The notes below the pieces were generated by a model. That model did no database searches, was not told where the DNA came from, and worked only from the letters and a program-made list of their open reading frames with translations. Positions 10,474 to 23,025 of a stretch of DNA of 64,000 nucleotides are shown piece by piece. The stretch comes from Diaporthe sp. PMI_573 (lineage: Eukaryota > Ascomycota > Sordariomycetes > Diaporthales > Diaporthaceae), in assembly GCA_021399435.1 (NCBI GenBank), contig JAJTUP010000015.1, positions 1,116,001 to 1,180,000 of the forward strand, given 5' to 3'. The translations under genes and the position numbers were made by a program. Every line of letters begins with the position of its first letter. Within the stretch, counting starts at the first letter, position 1.

Positions 10474-13400
10474 TCATCTCGGGTGAGGGAACTCGTCCTC
10501 CATCTGCAGCCTCACCCCGACGTTCATCGATATCAACTCCTGAACAAGCAGCTTTGCAGCATAAGGCATCGTCATCGCCGTTACCTCCCTTGTGCTCTTG
10601 CAGGTCTGGCAGTACCCCTTGTACCCGAAGAGTCCGCAGCGCTGGCAGATGTCGACGCTCGTGCCATCGGAGCTGTGCATCAGTCTTTCAAGAAGAAGCT
10701 GCGACGCGCCATATGCGATCAAGCAATCGCGCTCCATTTCTCCCAGACGCAGACCACCATCGCGCGAACGACCCTCGGTAGGCTGCCTCGTCAGAATTGC
10801 ACGAGGTCCCCTTGCCCGGGAGTGCATCTTGTCCTGCACCATGTGCTTCAGGCGCTGGTAATAGATTGGGCCGTTGAAGATGTACGCCTCCAGAGGCTCA
10901 CCTGTGATGCCAGAGGTGAAGTAGTCCTTGCCCTCCCAGGAGAAACCATGGTCAACCAGGACCTTGCTGACCTCCTCCACGGGGTGCGACCGGAAGGCGT
11001 CACCATAGCCGTACTTCTTTCGGCCATGCACGATGGAGGCCTTGCCAGTGAGACACTCGAGGAGCTTGCCTACTGTCATACGGGACGGGAAACCGTGGGG
11101 GTTCATGATGATGTCTGGGACCAAGCCTGTGTCGCTGAATGGCAGGTCTTCCTGGTCGACAATGATGCCAACGACACCCTTCTGCCCGTGCCGAGAAGAG
11201 AACTTGTCACCAAGCTCAGGACGACGCGTCTGCCTGGTCTGAACCTTCACCAAGACCGTCTCCCTCTCCGTCTGTGTAACCATAACCTTGTCGATATAAG
11301 CTGGATCTGGAATTCGGTAGGCCATGGAGGTGTCCCGGTACTCGTTTGAACGATTGTTCTCGCCTATGGTTGCTCCAGTGTCCAGGGGGGTTTCCTTCTT
11401 CACCATCGTCTCGCCATTATGAATTTGCCAGCCCACCCTGGCAAGACCATCGTTGTCAATGACCTCGTGTTTGGCAATCTTCTGCTTCGTCATAGGATCC
11501 GTCTCGGGCTGGCCGATCCTCTCCGATGCCCCATTTGGATATCTTTGAAGCTCCGCGGCATATTTGCGGAAGACTTGACACCGCCCGAAACCTCTGTCGC
11601 ATGATGCCTTGTTGAGAACTAATGCATCTTCTATATCGTAGCCGGAATAAGACATGACGACGACCGTTGCGTTGTGGCCAGCAGGAAGTTTGTCATAGCT
11701 GGTGAGCTCGATTGTCTTTGAGATGACCATAGGTCGTTGGGGGTACACCAGAGTGTAAAGCAGGGTGTCGATCCGGTTGAATTGATTGTAGGCAATAGCT
11801 CCGATAGCTTGTTTACCCATAGCACATTGATATGTGTTTCGGGGCGACTGATTGTGGTGAGGGAATGGAATTAGACCAGCCACGGCCCCAAGGATGGTAA
11901 ATGGCTCAATCTCGACGTGAGTGGTGATCTGCGTGATGTCCGATTCGTACAGGGCAATGAGAGTATCGTTCTCTTCGTTCACATCTAGGTACTCGACGAC
12001 TCCTTTTCGTAGGAAGTCGTCGAAGCCTACCTTGCCCTGCTGCAGCAGTCTCAGGTGTTCGGGCTGCAACTTCGACACGCCATTCTTTACAATGATATAT
12101 GGCCGGCAGACACGTCCTTCGTCCGTAGCGATAAAAATGGTGTTGAAATGAGAATTTGTGTTGATGCTCACAAATGGATTAATCCATCCACGACGGCGCA
12201 TCGTCCTGAATTTGGACGCGAACCGCTTCGGATAGTGTGTCAAGGCGAATGGTGTTCCGTTAATTGATATGATGTATGCGCCGGCCTGGTGCATCTCCGA
12301 GCCAGAGAAGTTCCGGATAGGTTCCACATTCGAATCGACGGTAAGGATGAACTTCTTGACGGGCTTTTCGTCCACCTCGGTGGTGATATGCGTCATCAAA
12401 GCCAAGTTCTTGACCAGACCACAAGCCTCACCTTCAGGAGTGTCTGAAGTACACAACATGCCCCATTGGGAAGGCTGGAGAGCTCTGGGCCCAGACACCT
12501 TCCGCGTCTTTTCGAATTGACTCGTAATTCGAGTCATCATTCCCAGCGCAGCGATGTAGCTTAGTCGACTCAGGACATGGGTGACTCCGGCTCGGTTCAT
12601 GTTAAAACGCTTGACGCTCCAATTGCCTGACTGAATTGCTCGGTTCATTCCCTGGGTGATGTGACCACCTGTGCCGCTGATCGATGTCAACGGGTCGAAC
12701 GGAATAGCTTTGTTTGGCTTCTTAAGCACTTTGTCGATGTTCATCCGCAAATTCGTGAGGAAACTCTTGAAGAGATCCTCGAAGAGGAGTGAGAGCATCT
12801 GTCCAGCCAATTCAAGCCGCTTGTTGCCCACGAAATCACGGTCATCAACCAGCTTCGGGTCATGAAAAGCCATCAGCACCCTTCGGGTCATCATTGCGAT
12901 GTAAATAGCCTTGGGGTAGAAATCGAGACCCTCGATGGAGACGTGGGCAAGGATGATGTTGGCCAACGCGTCAAGTCCCTCTTCAACGTTGTTGCGACGA
13001 GGTGCAGGGCCGAATTGGGGCTTGCCCTTTGACCCCATCCTGACGCGAGCGCCAATGTACTCTAGAGCTTGCTGCTGTGTGAACACGCCAACTCGGGTCG
13101 CCTCATCGAAGTTGAGGGCGAAATCATCCTGGTAGCGACCATCGGACCCGGCTACAAGCTGCATAACCTCGTAGTCGGAGAGACCGCCAAGTGCTTTCAG
13201 GATAATAGCGATTGGTATGTCCTCGACCAGCACGTTGTGCCTCAGAATGATCCTGTCCTTTTTCAATATGACATACGTCTTTGACTTTCTCTCGTGGGTC
13301 GAACTCGTGACTGATGCCTGGATAAGTTCCTTCTTCTCGTCGGCCTCAACAATCACTCGGTTCTTGCTGAGCTGCTCCTGAATCAGAATGACCTTCTCCG

Positions 13401-14014
13401 TCCCACCGATGATGAAGTAACCACCCGGGTCCAAGGGGCACTCGTTCATCAGCTCCATCTTGTGGTTCGTGGCCCCGGCCAAGACACATTTCGAGCTCTT
13501 GAGCATGATGGGCATGCGCGCAAGGGGGACATTCCTCCGGATGATCTTCTTCCTGTCTCGAATATAGGCGATATCAATGATGATCGGGGCGGCGTATGTC
13601 ATGTCCCTAAGACGGCACTCCATTGGAGTGACATGGTTCTTGGCTTTGAAGGACTGGCCGGCGTCCCCACGGGTGGGCATGCCTACTCGGATGTCGAGGA
13701 ACTCAAGGTAGAACCCGCTGTCGACCTCGCTGCGAATAATGCGGTTCGCCTTGACGATTTCCTTGATGTCATGGTCGATAAAGTAGTTATACGAGTCGAT
13801 GTGCTGTTTGACGAGACCTGGAGGTGGATAATGAGCAAGACGGGTGGACGGTGGAAGCGGGCGGGCGCGAAGCAGCGGACATACCTTTGACCTTCAAGAA
13901 GGCGGGTAGGAGTTGGTACTTGTCCTCCCTGGTGGAGATTGGGTCGGTGAGCTTCTTGCCATTGTAGAACGGCTCCAGAAGGGCCTCAAACCCGTCGTCG
14001 TCTGTCATTGGCAT
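10474..14014 (-). CDS. RET1: RNA polymerase III second-largest subunit (Rpc2/Ret1)
   Basis: Catalytic-core subunit of the nuclear polymerase that makes tRNA, 5S rRNA and U6. Exon 1 14014-13885, intron 13884-13818 (67 nt), exon 2 13817-10474; 1157 residues. The opening DDGFEALLEPFYNGKKLTD and the LPAFLKVKG-LVKQHIDS junction match Pol III rather than Pol II (Rpb2). Seen: PLDPGGYFIIGGTEKV, CTSDTPEGEACGLVKNLAL, SYSGYDIEDALVLNK, GDKFSSRHGQKGV, EMERDCLIAYGAS and a C-terminal zinc site CQRCGLFGYKGYCQTC. The first in-frame ATG upstream of the conserved block is 14014. The last residues are close to the family end, so the gene looks intact. Confidence 0.97.
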
Positions 14015-16421
14015 TTTTGCGACGTCGTCATGTTCTGCTGGAACGCTGTGTCGGGTCTGCGGCGTGTGTCCGGCTTTGATTGAATCTGTGAATCTTTTTG
14101 GCGTCGCGGGGCAAAATCGCCGAACAGTCACGCCGATAAGATAAGAGCTAAGTTGGGTCGGGGACGAGGCTCCGGCGCAACTGCGGGAGAGCTCCCTGCG
14201 GCCTTGCCCCGGTACGTCTGTACTGTGAGCTCGTCTCCTCGCCAATGGCATGCGCAGTGTTGACAGGAGCACTGGTGGGCTGCAACATGATCGAGCAACG
14301 CTGCTGATACTCTTGGTTAATCTGCTGTTTTGGCAGCCACATGCTTGGCCTTGGCCTTCCAAGCAGGAGCACAACCCGCATTTCACCCCCGCCTCTCTAC
14401 AATTACTCTGTTCACTTGACGCCACAAGCACAAATGCAGAGTCTCGACTCTTTCGAGACTGCAGACAGCCATGGTCAAATCCTGGAGGATTTACTGCTCA
14501 AGCCTGGCCTCTTAGACCAGCTTGGCCCAAGCACCTTTTCTGGAGCCACGTCCATGTCAACGACGCTGGTCTCGGAACGTGCTGCCAGTCCTCACCAACT
14601 GGGGAAAGCCATGTTTGTAGACAGGTCCCTCCCTGGACACCTCCGAGGCCGTGCCTGGCTGTTGTGGCATAATTTTCCGATTCAGAAGGTGCATAAGCAC
14701 GTCTGGGGGCCTTGAAGGACATGGGATGATCAAGCTACTGAGAAACTGGTAAGACTTGGAATGGATATCTAGTATATAGCGTCTGTATTATATGTTGTTA
14801 ACCGGTTTCGGCTGGTAGACTTCAATATGGATGGATTTAACTTCTGGTGATTGGGTTGTATGATCGTGACCCTCTCAAGTGAGGGGGTTTTATTTCCAAA
14901 TTGTGACGGTCTGCCGAATGTACCCAAGGTATAACAATCACTCCTCAGGCCTCGGGCCTCCTTGTCCGTTCCACTACGGTGCATTCGCGCGACGGTGTTT
15001 GGAAAAAAAGCAACAAGACATGCGGCCCAAGTTGATCGATCGTCCAGCCCCCCCCCCCCACTCACGAGGCCTCAGACAGCTTTGACGTACCTCAATAGTC
15101 GGTGAAATGACTGGCGCGGCATCCCTGGTCGCCACAGTCGTGCTGCAAGCACTTCCGTAATGAGCCCACTGCCACGAATTGCGGCAGAGAGATGCCATGT
15201 GCTAAATCACGACCTAGTCCATGATTTGGTCTTGACCCGCGGCAAGAATGGGAAATCTGCAGATCCCCGAGCTGCGACGGTCCCACAATACGCTCACCCT
15301 GGTTCAGCCCTGGAAGAGAGGGGCAGCGGGCTCAAAAAGCCCTGATGTGTTTTGGCCACTTGCTGAATCGTCACGGCTTTGTTCCGGTATGCGTTAGGTT
15401 AGCTGGTAGGCTGGTAGGCTTAGGCCGAGGAAATTTCCGTCGACGACAGTCTACGGTCGGGCCAGGAGCGGCATGCAATTTCACAGAATAGCGTGTTCAG
15501 CAAGGCACAATTTTTTGTGGTCGGATTCCGTGATAGCCGCGCTACGCCCCAACATGCGCGGCCAAGTATCGCAAAAGCTACCGGGTGCGAATCAGACCAG
15601 GATGATGAAATCCCAAAGAGGGGAGGGGAGGTCTTGAGTTCCGCCTGTGGAGAATCTTGCGGTCGGGTCAACGCCCACCAGAATCAGACCCCGAGCTTCT
15701 CTGGCCGGCCCGAATTTCTGTTGTGGTCCCAGAGGGTCTTCAGCTTGACTGCAGGTCCGGCGGTAGCCTCGATCAGCCTTGGCCAATGGAGCGTGATGTA
15801 CTTTGTCCCTCATTGACAGATCCGACTCCGGTCAATGGCTTTTCCGACCAGCATACTATGGGGGGAAGATATGGGCGACTGGCTTTTACCAATCATTTCT
15901 TTATACCATGTGCGTAGTGGAATTGACTGACTGGGCACGACATCAAAGTAGCACGGAGCTGGTGGTACAGGTATCGAACATGCCCAATGCCCAGTCAAAG
16001 GCCGTGCGACGATCGGAAGACAATCTCTGTCCGACCGAATGGGTGGCCTTGTGCGGCAAACCCTCCACCGGGGCCCGTGTTGCCTCCATTGATGATGGTA
16101 CACGGCCGGGTATAAAACTTATCGTGGCGTCCCATTGACGGCTGGACTTGTCTGGAAAGAAGAGGGTCAATTCGAACCATCATGTCGTCGGCCGGGTCAA
16201 GTCACCGCCGTCTGGGCCTCTAATGCAGGTGGGTAGCTACTTTGATACATACCTAGATGAGGTCACACAGGGGCATTGGGGGCATTCAGGAACCCAAAGC
16301 CCACATGCTGCAGGGCAGGTGCGTGGTGGAGGGGTGACAAGCGCTCTGCTGCAGGAAGACGGGAACTGGGGAGGGATCGCGCACAGGAGGCCCGTCCAAT
16401 GCCTGCTCAACCCCACCCCGC

Positions 16422-16450
16422 CCTGCGACCTGCGACCTGCGACCTGCGAC
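16422..16450. repeat. 7-bp tandem repeat (CTGCGAC)4
   Basis: Four near-perfect copies in the intergenic gap; no coding context. Confidence 0.85.
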
Positions 16451-17082
16451 TTGAGCCTACGTGCGCCGGCGCACTCGTTGTGTGTGGGCATCCGGCCGGA
16501 GCCTCGAGCGAAGCGTATCGTTCGTCTGGTCTGCACCGTACGCCGTGTGCGATACACAATGGAAGCCGTACGGATGGCGGCCGGTTCATGCAGCCCGTAA
16601 CCCGCAAGGCTTGTCTCCCCGGGACGCCTCCCCCAGCTCACCGTGACCCTCTGCAGGCTGCATGCGTGCTCTCGTGCGACAGAAGCAAAGGGACTTGGTG
16701 CACCAGGCCACACTACTTTGCTCCCGTCCATGCCCGCCTACACCGCCGTTGACGGTTGAGCAGCCGATCTCTGGTGCTAACCTGACGAGTGCCGTCCCAG
16801 TGCCTGCACGTCAGGCCGCTAGGGCATCGGGGCATGAAAAAATAACGTGTAGGCCGAGCGTCGATGGTGAAAGGGAGGCTGGCCGGGTGGTGGGCGAGGG
16901 ACGCCGGGGCCAGGTTCGCCGCCTGCCGGCATCAAATCCACCGACAAGAAGACGCCTCTCGTGCAGTAGTCGCTGCTGACACTGCGGACAAGACGACTGG
17001 CAGGATCATACCAGCTGCCGAGCTCGGCGGGCAGGGAGGAAGTGTCGGGCTGGATGGATGGGCATTGTGTTAATAACACGGA

Positions 17083-17111
17083 TGCTGCTACTGCTGCTGC
17101 TGCTGCTACTG
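17083..17111. repeat. CTG/CTA trinucleotide microsatellite
   Basis: About nine CTG-type triplets with two CTA interruptions, intergenic. Confidence 0.85.
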
Positions 17112-18178
17112 TAATAAGGAGCGGTTGCCATGGGAAAAGTGCGTAAATGTTCGTGTTGGTTGGGCAGGTGGTCTGGTGTCTTGTCTGTCTGACAAGTCGG
17201 GTTATTGGTGTGCAGGGTCCAGGTTCAGGGGCGAACGCCATCGTTTTGCCGTCCACCCACTTGGACGCCCACAGCCCACGCACACGCACACGCACACAGG
17301 CGCACAAGCAGACCAGACCACTGCAGACCAAGACAGGCCCAGGCGGGCAGCCAGACAGGGCCCCTGAACCTGACCCCGGGCCTTCGAAGCAGCGCAGCGG
17401 CGGCTGGGTGCCTCGTCGAGCCGATGCAGGCTGCTTCAAGTAGCACTCCGTCCCCTCCCTCGGCGCGGACTGCATCCTGTCCCTCCAACACACGCTCATT
17501 TTCAGGAATATTGCTTGACGTTTGCCCACGTACCCCGTGTTTCCTATTTCTTGCTGCTCCTGGCTCTCCAGGGCGCAAGCTGTGTCATATTGTTGTGTCT
17601 AGTACGGCCTCTTATCCAGGTGAGTCGCGTGCTTTTCGCTCCCCCCCCCCCAAAGCTCTCAACCCCAAAGCCAAAAGCCTCGGACGGGGGCACGCCTCAG
17701 CTTTTGCTGTCTGCCACGCCGTGCCCCCATGCCATGCCATGCCACCCACATGCACGCTCCTGTCCTGCCAGCCGCCGCCCCGACATGCCTTCTCATCGCC
17801 CCTGGGGGCCCGGAGGATGGACATATCCCTCAGTTGGCGATGCGACGTGGGAAACAAGTCGGCCGGTTCCAGATGGGAGAGTTACGGCAGGCGAGCACAG
17901 CGCAAGTGCCGCCCCCAGGCCACGGCGAGGAGGCACAATCCCCAATATGAGCCCAGCCCTTGTCCGCCGTGGCCAGCCCAGACACATCCCACCCCTCCCC
18001 CCGCCTTGTGGATGAGGGATCAGCAGGAGCCGGCACCAGGCAGACCTGGGTCAGCCGAGGAGTTGCTTTGCTAACGTGCGTGTCCGTCAATGGAGTAGGC
18101 AGGGTCCTCAGGCGCCGTCAGTTGTTGTAGTAGTTGTGTAGGAAAGGGAAAAAAAAAGAGGGCATAGTGTTGTCGAAA

Positions 18179-21100
18179 ATGGATCCGAACGAAATGCGAT
18201 TCCGCTCCCAGCAGTCTCCCCGAAGCGATGCCACCACCATGAACTCCCTCGTCTCGCCGCCCCGGAACCGCCTCTCGCAGACCATGTCCTCCCAAGATCC
18301 CCGATCGACCCTGTCTCGCCGTTTCACCACTGACTCGGGCCGTGTACCAACATTGTCATCATCTGCAGCCCCACGTGGCCAAGATCCTTCAGAATACCAG
18401 GTCAGTTGCCGTCGCTGCCACCTCCGTGGTGGTGTGTCTGTGTGGTTGCGCGCTTGTCTGCGCTTCTCCAAAACTCAATGCGCGCCGGGAGCTTGGCCCT
18501 CCCCCCAATCTCCCGTACTGCCATTCCTGCCTTGCGAACCACTCGCTAATCTTGCTCTCGACGCAGACTATGCAACATCTTCAGTTGGTGCGTGTGCCCT
18601 CGTGTGTTCGACCCGCCGCCTGACCCAGACACGGAGAACACCCCCTCCCCGGGACTGTGCCTTGCTTAGGCCACAGCGCTCGACCATCCGGCGCCGCCTC
18701 CTGCTGGACAACAGGTGCTGACGTCGCAGCAGATAGAAAAGAAGCGCATGGAGTATGAAAAGATCCGGGAGCAGAAGCGCTTATTTGACGCCGAACTCGC
18801 CAAGCACGAGGTGGAGCTCGGCGCCATGCTCGAGGAGCACGGCAGGCTTTCCGGGCACCAGTCCGAGCCCACGACGCCTCCCGAGTATCGCGAGAACCCA
18901 ACGGGGTTTCCTTCGGTCTTCTCCCGCCCGAACCGGTACTCGCTGTCTAGCCTGACGTCTCCCCCGGGCTTGGCCAACCGCTCAGCGCGGTCTGGCTCCG
19001 TCCTCGCATCGCCGCAGTCGGGCGTCCCGTTGTCACGGTTCGCCTTTGACGACCAGCTGCCGTCATGGTCCGTTCCGGGCTCTCGAAGGAATAGTGACGA
19101 GGATGAGAAGGAGGAGGCTGTCCGTCAGGACCCTACGTCCCATCGGTCGACCAATGCGTACGTTGAACTATTTCGTTCTGGCCCCCCGCGCTTGTTTGTG
19201 GTTGCGTTTGAATTCGTGTTTGCGTTGTTCATTTCCATCCAGCTGGCCCAATGCGAGATGCGGGCCACTGCACTGATGAATTTGGGATTGTGGCCGTCCA
19301 GGACTACGCCTCAAGCTGGAGTTTGGACGGTCTTGTCCGGAAGTGACCTGGAGAGGCTCCATTGCAACAGATGTGTCAATATTGCACCCTTCGGTTTTCG
19401 TACCCCTTTTGATTGCACTTCTATTGGGCATTTTGCTATTCCGAGTCACGGCATCCTTCGTGGGCCACGACTGCCCTTCTTTTGAAGAGACTTTGATCCA
19501 ATATCACAATGGCAAGGGGCAAGCCGCTTGCTGATTCTCTCCGTCCCTAACCCATCTTTTCCCTTCGAACTTCTCATATCACAACTGGTCGCCTGTCAAC
19601 TTGAACCTCTGCTGTCCCTGGACTTTACCTAGTCCATCACCATCATCTACTCGTCATACTCGTCCTATTGTTCTTCGTCCTATTCTCTTCGTCTGAATCA
19701 AGTGGCCGACTTCTCGCGTCATCTTCGTCAAGATACTTAAACCGCACTTTTTGAGCCCTCGCCGCTACTTCTTTCCTGCCTTCCTTTCCAGCCTTCCTTT
19801 CCACTCCGCACCTTCAAGACAGAAAGAAGACAAGAAGCTCAGCAGCGTCTTCTTCTCTCTCCCTGAGACCACCTACCAGCCTGTGGTCTCTCACTACACT
19901 TACATCCCACACATCTCAAATTGCGCTGCGATCTCTCTTCGGATTTTTCAAGTCAACTGCTCGCTTCTGGAACATCTTCTTATTCCATATCATCACCTCA
20001 CTTTCCCGAGACTTGGATCTGTCTGCCATTTGTGGTTGCTGACAAGGACATCGAGTACAGTGTGAACAGGTATTCGATGCCCGTCACCAAGTCTCGTACA
20101 GCTTTCTACGACATCAACCTGGACCAGGCCAACACCACTGGTTTCCTCTTTGGAGACGACGATAACGTGATCGAGGGGAAACTCTACACGCAAGCTAACA
20201 ACGAGGACAACTTCCCTGTCCTCCGTCGTGAACCAAACATGGTGAGTCAAAAATCGTCCCAGCACAGTATCTACATCCTCCTTGCCTGCTCTTCCCTCGC
20301 GCTATTTGCACACTGGCAGCGCTTGTTTCATCTTTCGGAAAGTTGCGTGAAAGCGTTTTGCTGCAGTCTGCGCTGGTGGAGTCTTGGTTGCCACTTACAC
20401 TAGCCCTCGCCTTTTCTGCCTACACTTGCACCTGGGTGCTTGCATATTTTCTGCCCGTTTGGCTCACCTCCACCTCACCCTCCTCTCGCATTCTGGCTTC
20501 GATTTTTGTCTGCACCGCACGAAGCCAAGCCCACAATTTGCATACCATCACACTCCTTGCCATCCTCTTTGTACCTTACATTTCCTGTATTGCTGTTGCA
20601 GTCAAGCCCAAGCTGTTCAAAGCTCGGCCTGGGTGGCTCAACAGCATCTTGTAACTGTTTCCGTTTGTTGACCCTAATTCTTGTCTTTTTTGAAGTCTTC
20701 CTCTTCTTCTGCTGGCGCCATTCACGCGCGTGCCCCTTCCTACAGTCACAACACCGGCACCGCACCCTACAATTGGTCTCATCAGCACCGGGCTATTAGG
20801 AGCACGTCTGCGATCGGTGCTGCGCAGCACAACACGGCCAGTCTCACTGACGCGTCACAGTCGAACGCTTCTAGCGAGGCATCTATCATTGCTACTCGGC
20901 CTGCGAGCTTTCGCCACTCCCTCGAGATGAAGAACATGGATCAGAAATACACGGACCCTGCGGCCGATGCGCCTGTTCCCACCAGCAACGGCAGCGTACT
21001 CACCACACCTCCCAAGCTGCAGCCCTCCTTCTCTGCCAATGACATCCCTACCCTTAAGAGCGTGTCTGGGACCACTGTCGGCAGCGGCCCCAACCAGGCT

Positions 21101-23025
21101 GCTCAACAGCACCTACACAACCACAACGCCAGCATGGGTCGCATCCCAGCTGGCGCCTTACCCAGCCGCCACAGCCGAGAGCTGTCTGGCGACACTCGTG
21201 ACAATACCGCTGCGGCGAACTACCAGTCCATTGGCTCGTCTCTGCACGCCAATGCCCCTTCGTTCGGTCCGGCACTGGCACAGCCCTCCAACGTTCTGCA
21301 GGGCCCCGTCCTCACCCAGCCCTCGCAGACCCCTGTGCCTCCCATCATGGGCCCTGGCCAGGCCATGACCCCCTACAACGGCAACAACGGTGGATATTAC
21401 GCGCCCAACGGCTATGGCAACGTTGGCCCTGCCAACGGTGGCGCCAACTACCACGGAATGCCCCTGCTTGCGCAGATGCAGGGCCTGTCCCTCAATGGAG
21501 GCGGAAACACCTACTCAGCTCAGAACTACACTGGCTATGCCCCTGTCTACGCCCCTCACCAACCGCGGGACAGCCAGCAGCGCATCATGGCGAGTCGTCG
21601 CCAGCAAGACAACGAGGGTAAGTGGGCATGAATCAAGAACGAGTTCACCGTGCTGACTGTTTCACAGCGATGAGCCGATTCAACGGTACTACCCTCGAGT
21701 CCTACGGCGGCTCTATCTATGAGCTCTGCAAGGACCAGCACGGATGCCGATTCCTGCAGAAGCAGCTTGAGAGCCGAAACCCAGACCACGTCCACATGAT
21801 CTGGCTCGAGACATGTTCTCATGTCATCGAGTTGATGACTGACCCATTCGGCAACTACTTGTGTCAGAAGCTGTTCGAGTTCTGCAACGACGACGAGCGA
21901 ACTGTCTTGGTTCAGAACGCTTCCAAGGACATGGTTCGCATCGCTCTGAACCAGCACGGCACACGAGCTCTGCAGAAGATGATCGAGCACCTGTCCAATA
22001 GCGACCAGGTTTCGCTCATCACTGCTGCCCTGCGTGACCGTGTCGTCGAGCTCATCCAGGACCTCAACGGTAACCATGTCATCCAAAAGTGCCTTACGAA
22101 GCTTAGCGCTCAGGACGCTCACTTTATCTTTGAAGCCGTCGGCACTAGCTGCGTTGAGGTCGGGACCCACCGCCATGGCTGCTGTGTGCTGCAGCGTTGC
22201 ATCGACCACGCCTCTGGCGACCAGAAGCTGCTTCTCATCCAGCGCATTACTGAGCACGCAGTCACCTTGGTCCAGGATCCCTTCGGCAACTACGTTGTCC
22301 AATACATCATTGATCTGAACGAGTCCATCTTCACGGAGCCCGTCGTGCAGAAGTTCCACGGCAGAATCTGTCAGCTGTCTCGCCACAAGTTCAGCTCCAA
22401 CGTGATCGAGAAGTGCCTCCGCTGCGCCTCGGACCCCTCCAAGGATATGATCGTGGATGAGCTGCTGGCACCCAGTGAGATGGATCGCCTCATTCGAGAC
22501 TCTTACGCCAACTATGTGGTCCAGACGGCGTTGGAGCACTCTACCCACTACATGAAGCAGCGTCTGGTCGATGTTATTCGCCCAATCCTACCAACTGTTC
22601 GCTCGACTCCTTACGGACGCAAGATCCAGGCCAAAGTCTCGGCGTATGACTCGACCAACGGCCGCTCCAGCGGCCAGATGACCCCTGCGGATCCCACCCA
22701 GGGCCAGATCCCGATCCGCCCTGCTCAGGCCCGCGGCATGTCCAACACTACATCGATTTTGACCCCTGGGACTTTCCAGAACGGTGCAAACGGCTTGAAC
22801 AACCGTGGTGCGCAGGTCTTCCCCACCAGCGCAAGTCTGACTGTGCCGCCTCCACAGTCGCAGCACCCTCAACAATATGCCCCGCCTCAGTTCCTCAACC
22901 ACATTGCCAGCGTTCCATATGCTCAAGGACAGGGGGCCTCTGGACCTACCCAGGGTGGTCAGGTCTACAATGGGGCTCCCAACCCACCCATGGCTTCTGA
23001 CAACGGCGAGCAGAACTTCTTCTAG
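18179..23025 (+). CDS. PUF (Pumilio) RNA-binding protein, Mpt5/Puf4-like
   Basis: Binds 3'-UTR motifs and represses or destabilises mRNAs in the cytoplasm (family knowledge). Model: exons 18179-18400, 18567-18587, 18715-19157, 20061-20241, 20696-21617, 21668-23025; all phases close, 1048 residues. Junctions: EYQ|TMQHLQL|VLTSQQ, STN-A-VNRYSM, EPNM|SSSSSA, DNE-A-MSRF. Order: disordered Ser/Arg-rich start, a short coiled coil (about 82-125), GHQSEPTTPPEYR, a long low-complexity region, then eight PUF repeats (about 605-940) with LCKDQHGCRFLQKQL, NQHGTRALQKMI, DLNGNHVIQKCL, HRHGCCVLQRCIDH, DPFGNYVVQYII and SYANYVVQTAL, and a Gln/Pro-rich tail. Exon 2 is only 21 nt. Introns 3 and 4 (903 and 454 nt) are long for this genome. 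Confidence 0.9.
19158..20060 (+). promoter_or_regulatory. Long PUF intron 3 with promoter-like sequence
   Basis: 903-nt intron. From about 19530 onward it becomes CT-rich, has a TACTTAAA stretch near 19733-19740 and then a pyrimidine-rich run followed by an A/G-rich leader-like segment (about 19815-19850). This is the usual look of a fungal transcription start region. The next in-frame ATG (20077, exon 4) would give a protein lacking the first 234 residues but keeping all PUF repeats. Function as a promoter is inference. Confidence 0.3.

Larger units (their letters stand above)
14015..18178. other. 4.2 kb intergenic upstream of PUF gene and RPC2
   Basis: The region between the divergent RPC2 and PUF genes has many overlapping short open frames in all six frames but none with recognisable domains. 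It contains a 12-C run (about 15048-15059), a 7-bp tandem repeat (16422-16450), a CTG-rich microsatellite (17083-17111) and an 11-C run (about 17641-17651). The right end could be the PUF 5' UTR. No gene seen. Confidence 0.55.

Noticed and set aside
10483..11349. Plus-strand frame opposite RPC2
   Set aside because: Antisense shadow of a conserved polymerase gene with no recognisable domain.
10474..14014. Assignment of the polymerase gene as Pol II RPB2
   Set aside because: The N-terminal block, the PIIIDIAYIRDRKKIIRR region and the short zinc-site C-terminus follow the Pol III (Ret1) pattern.
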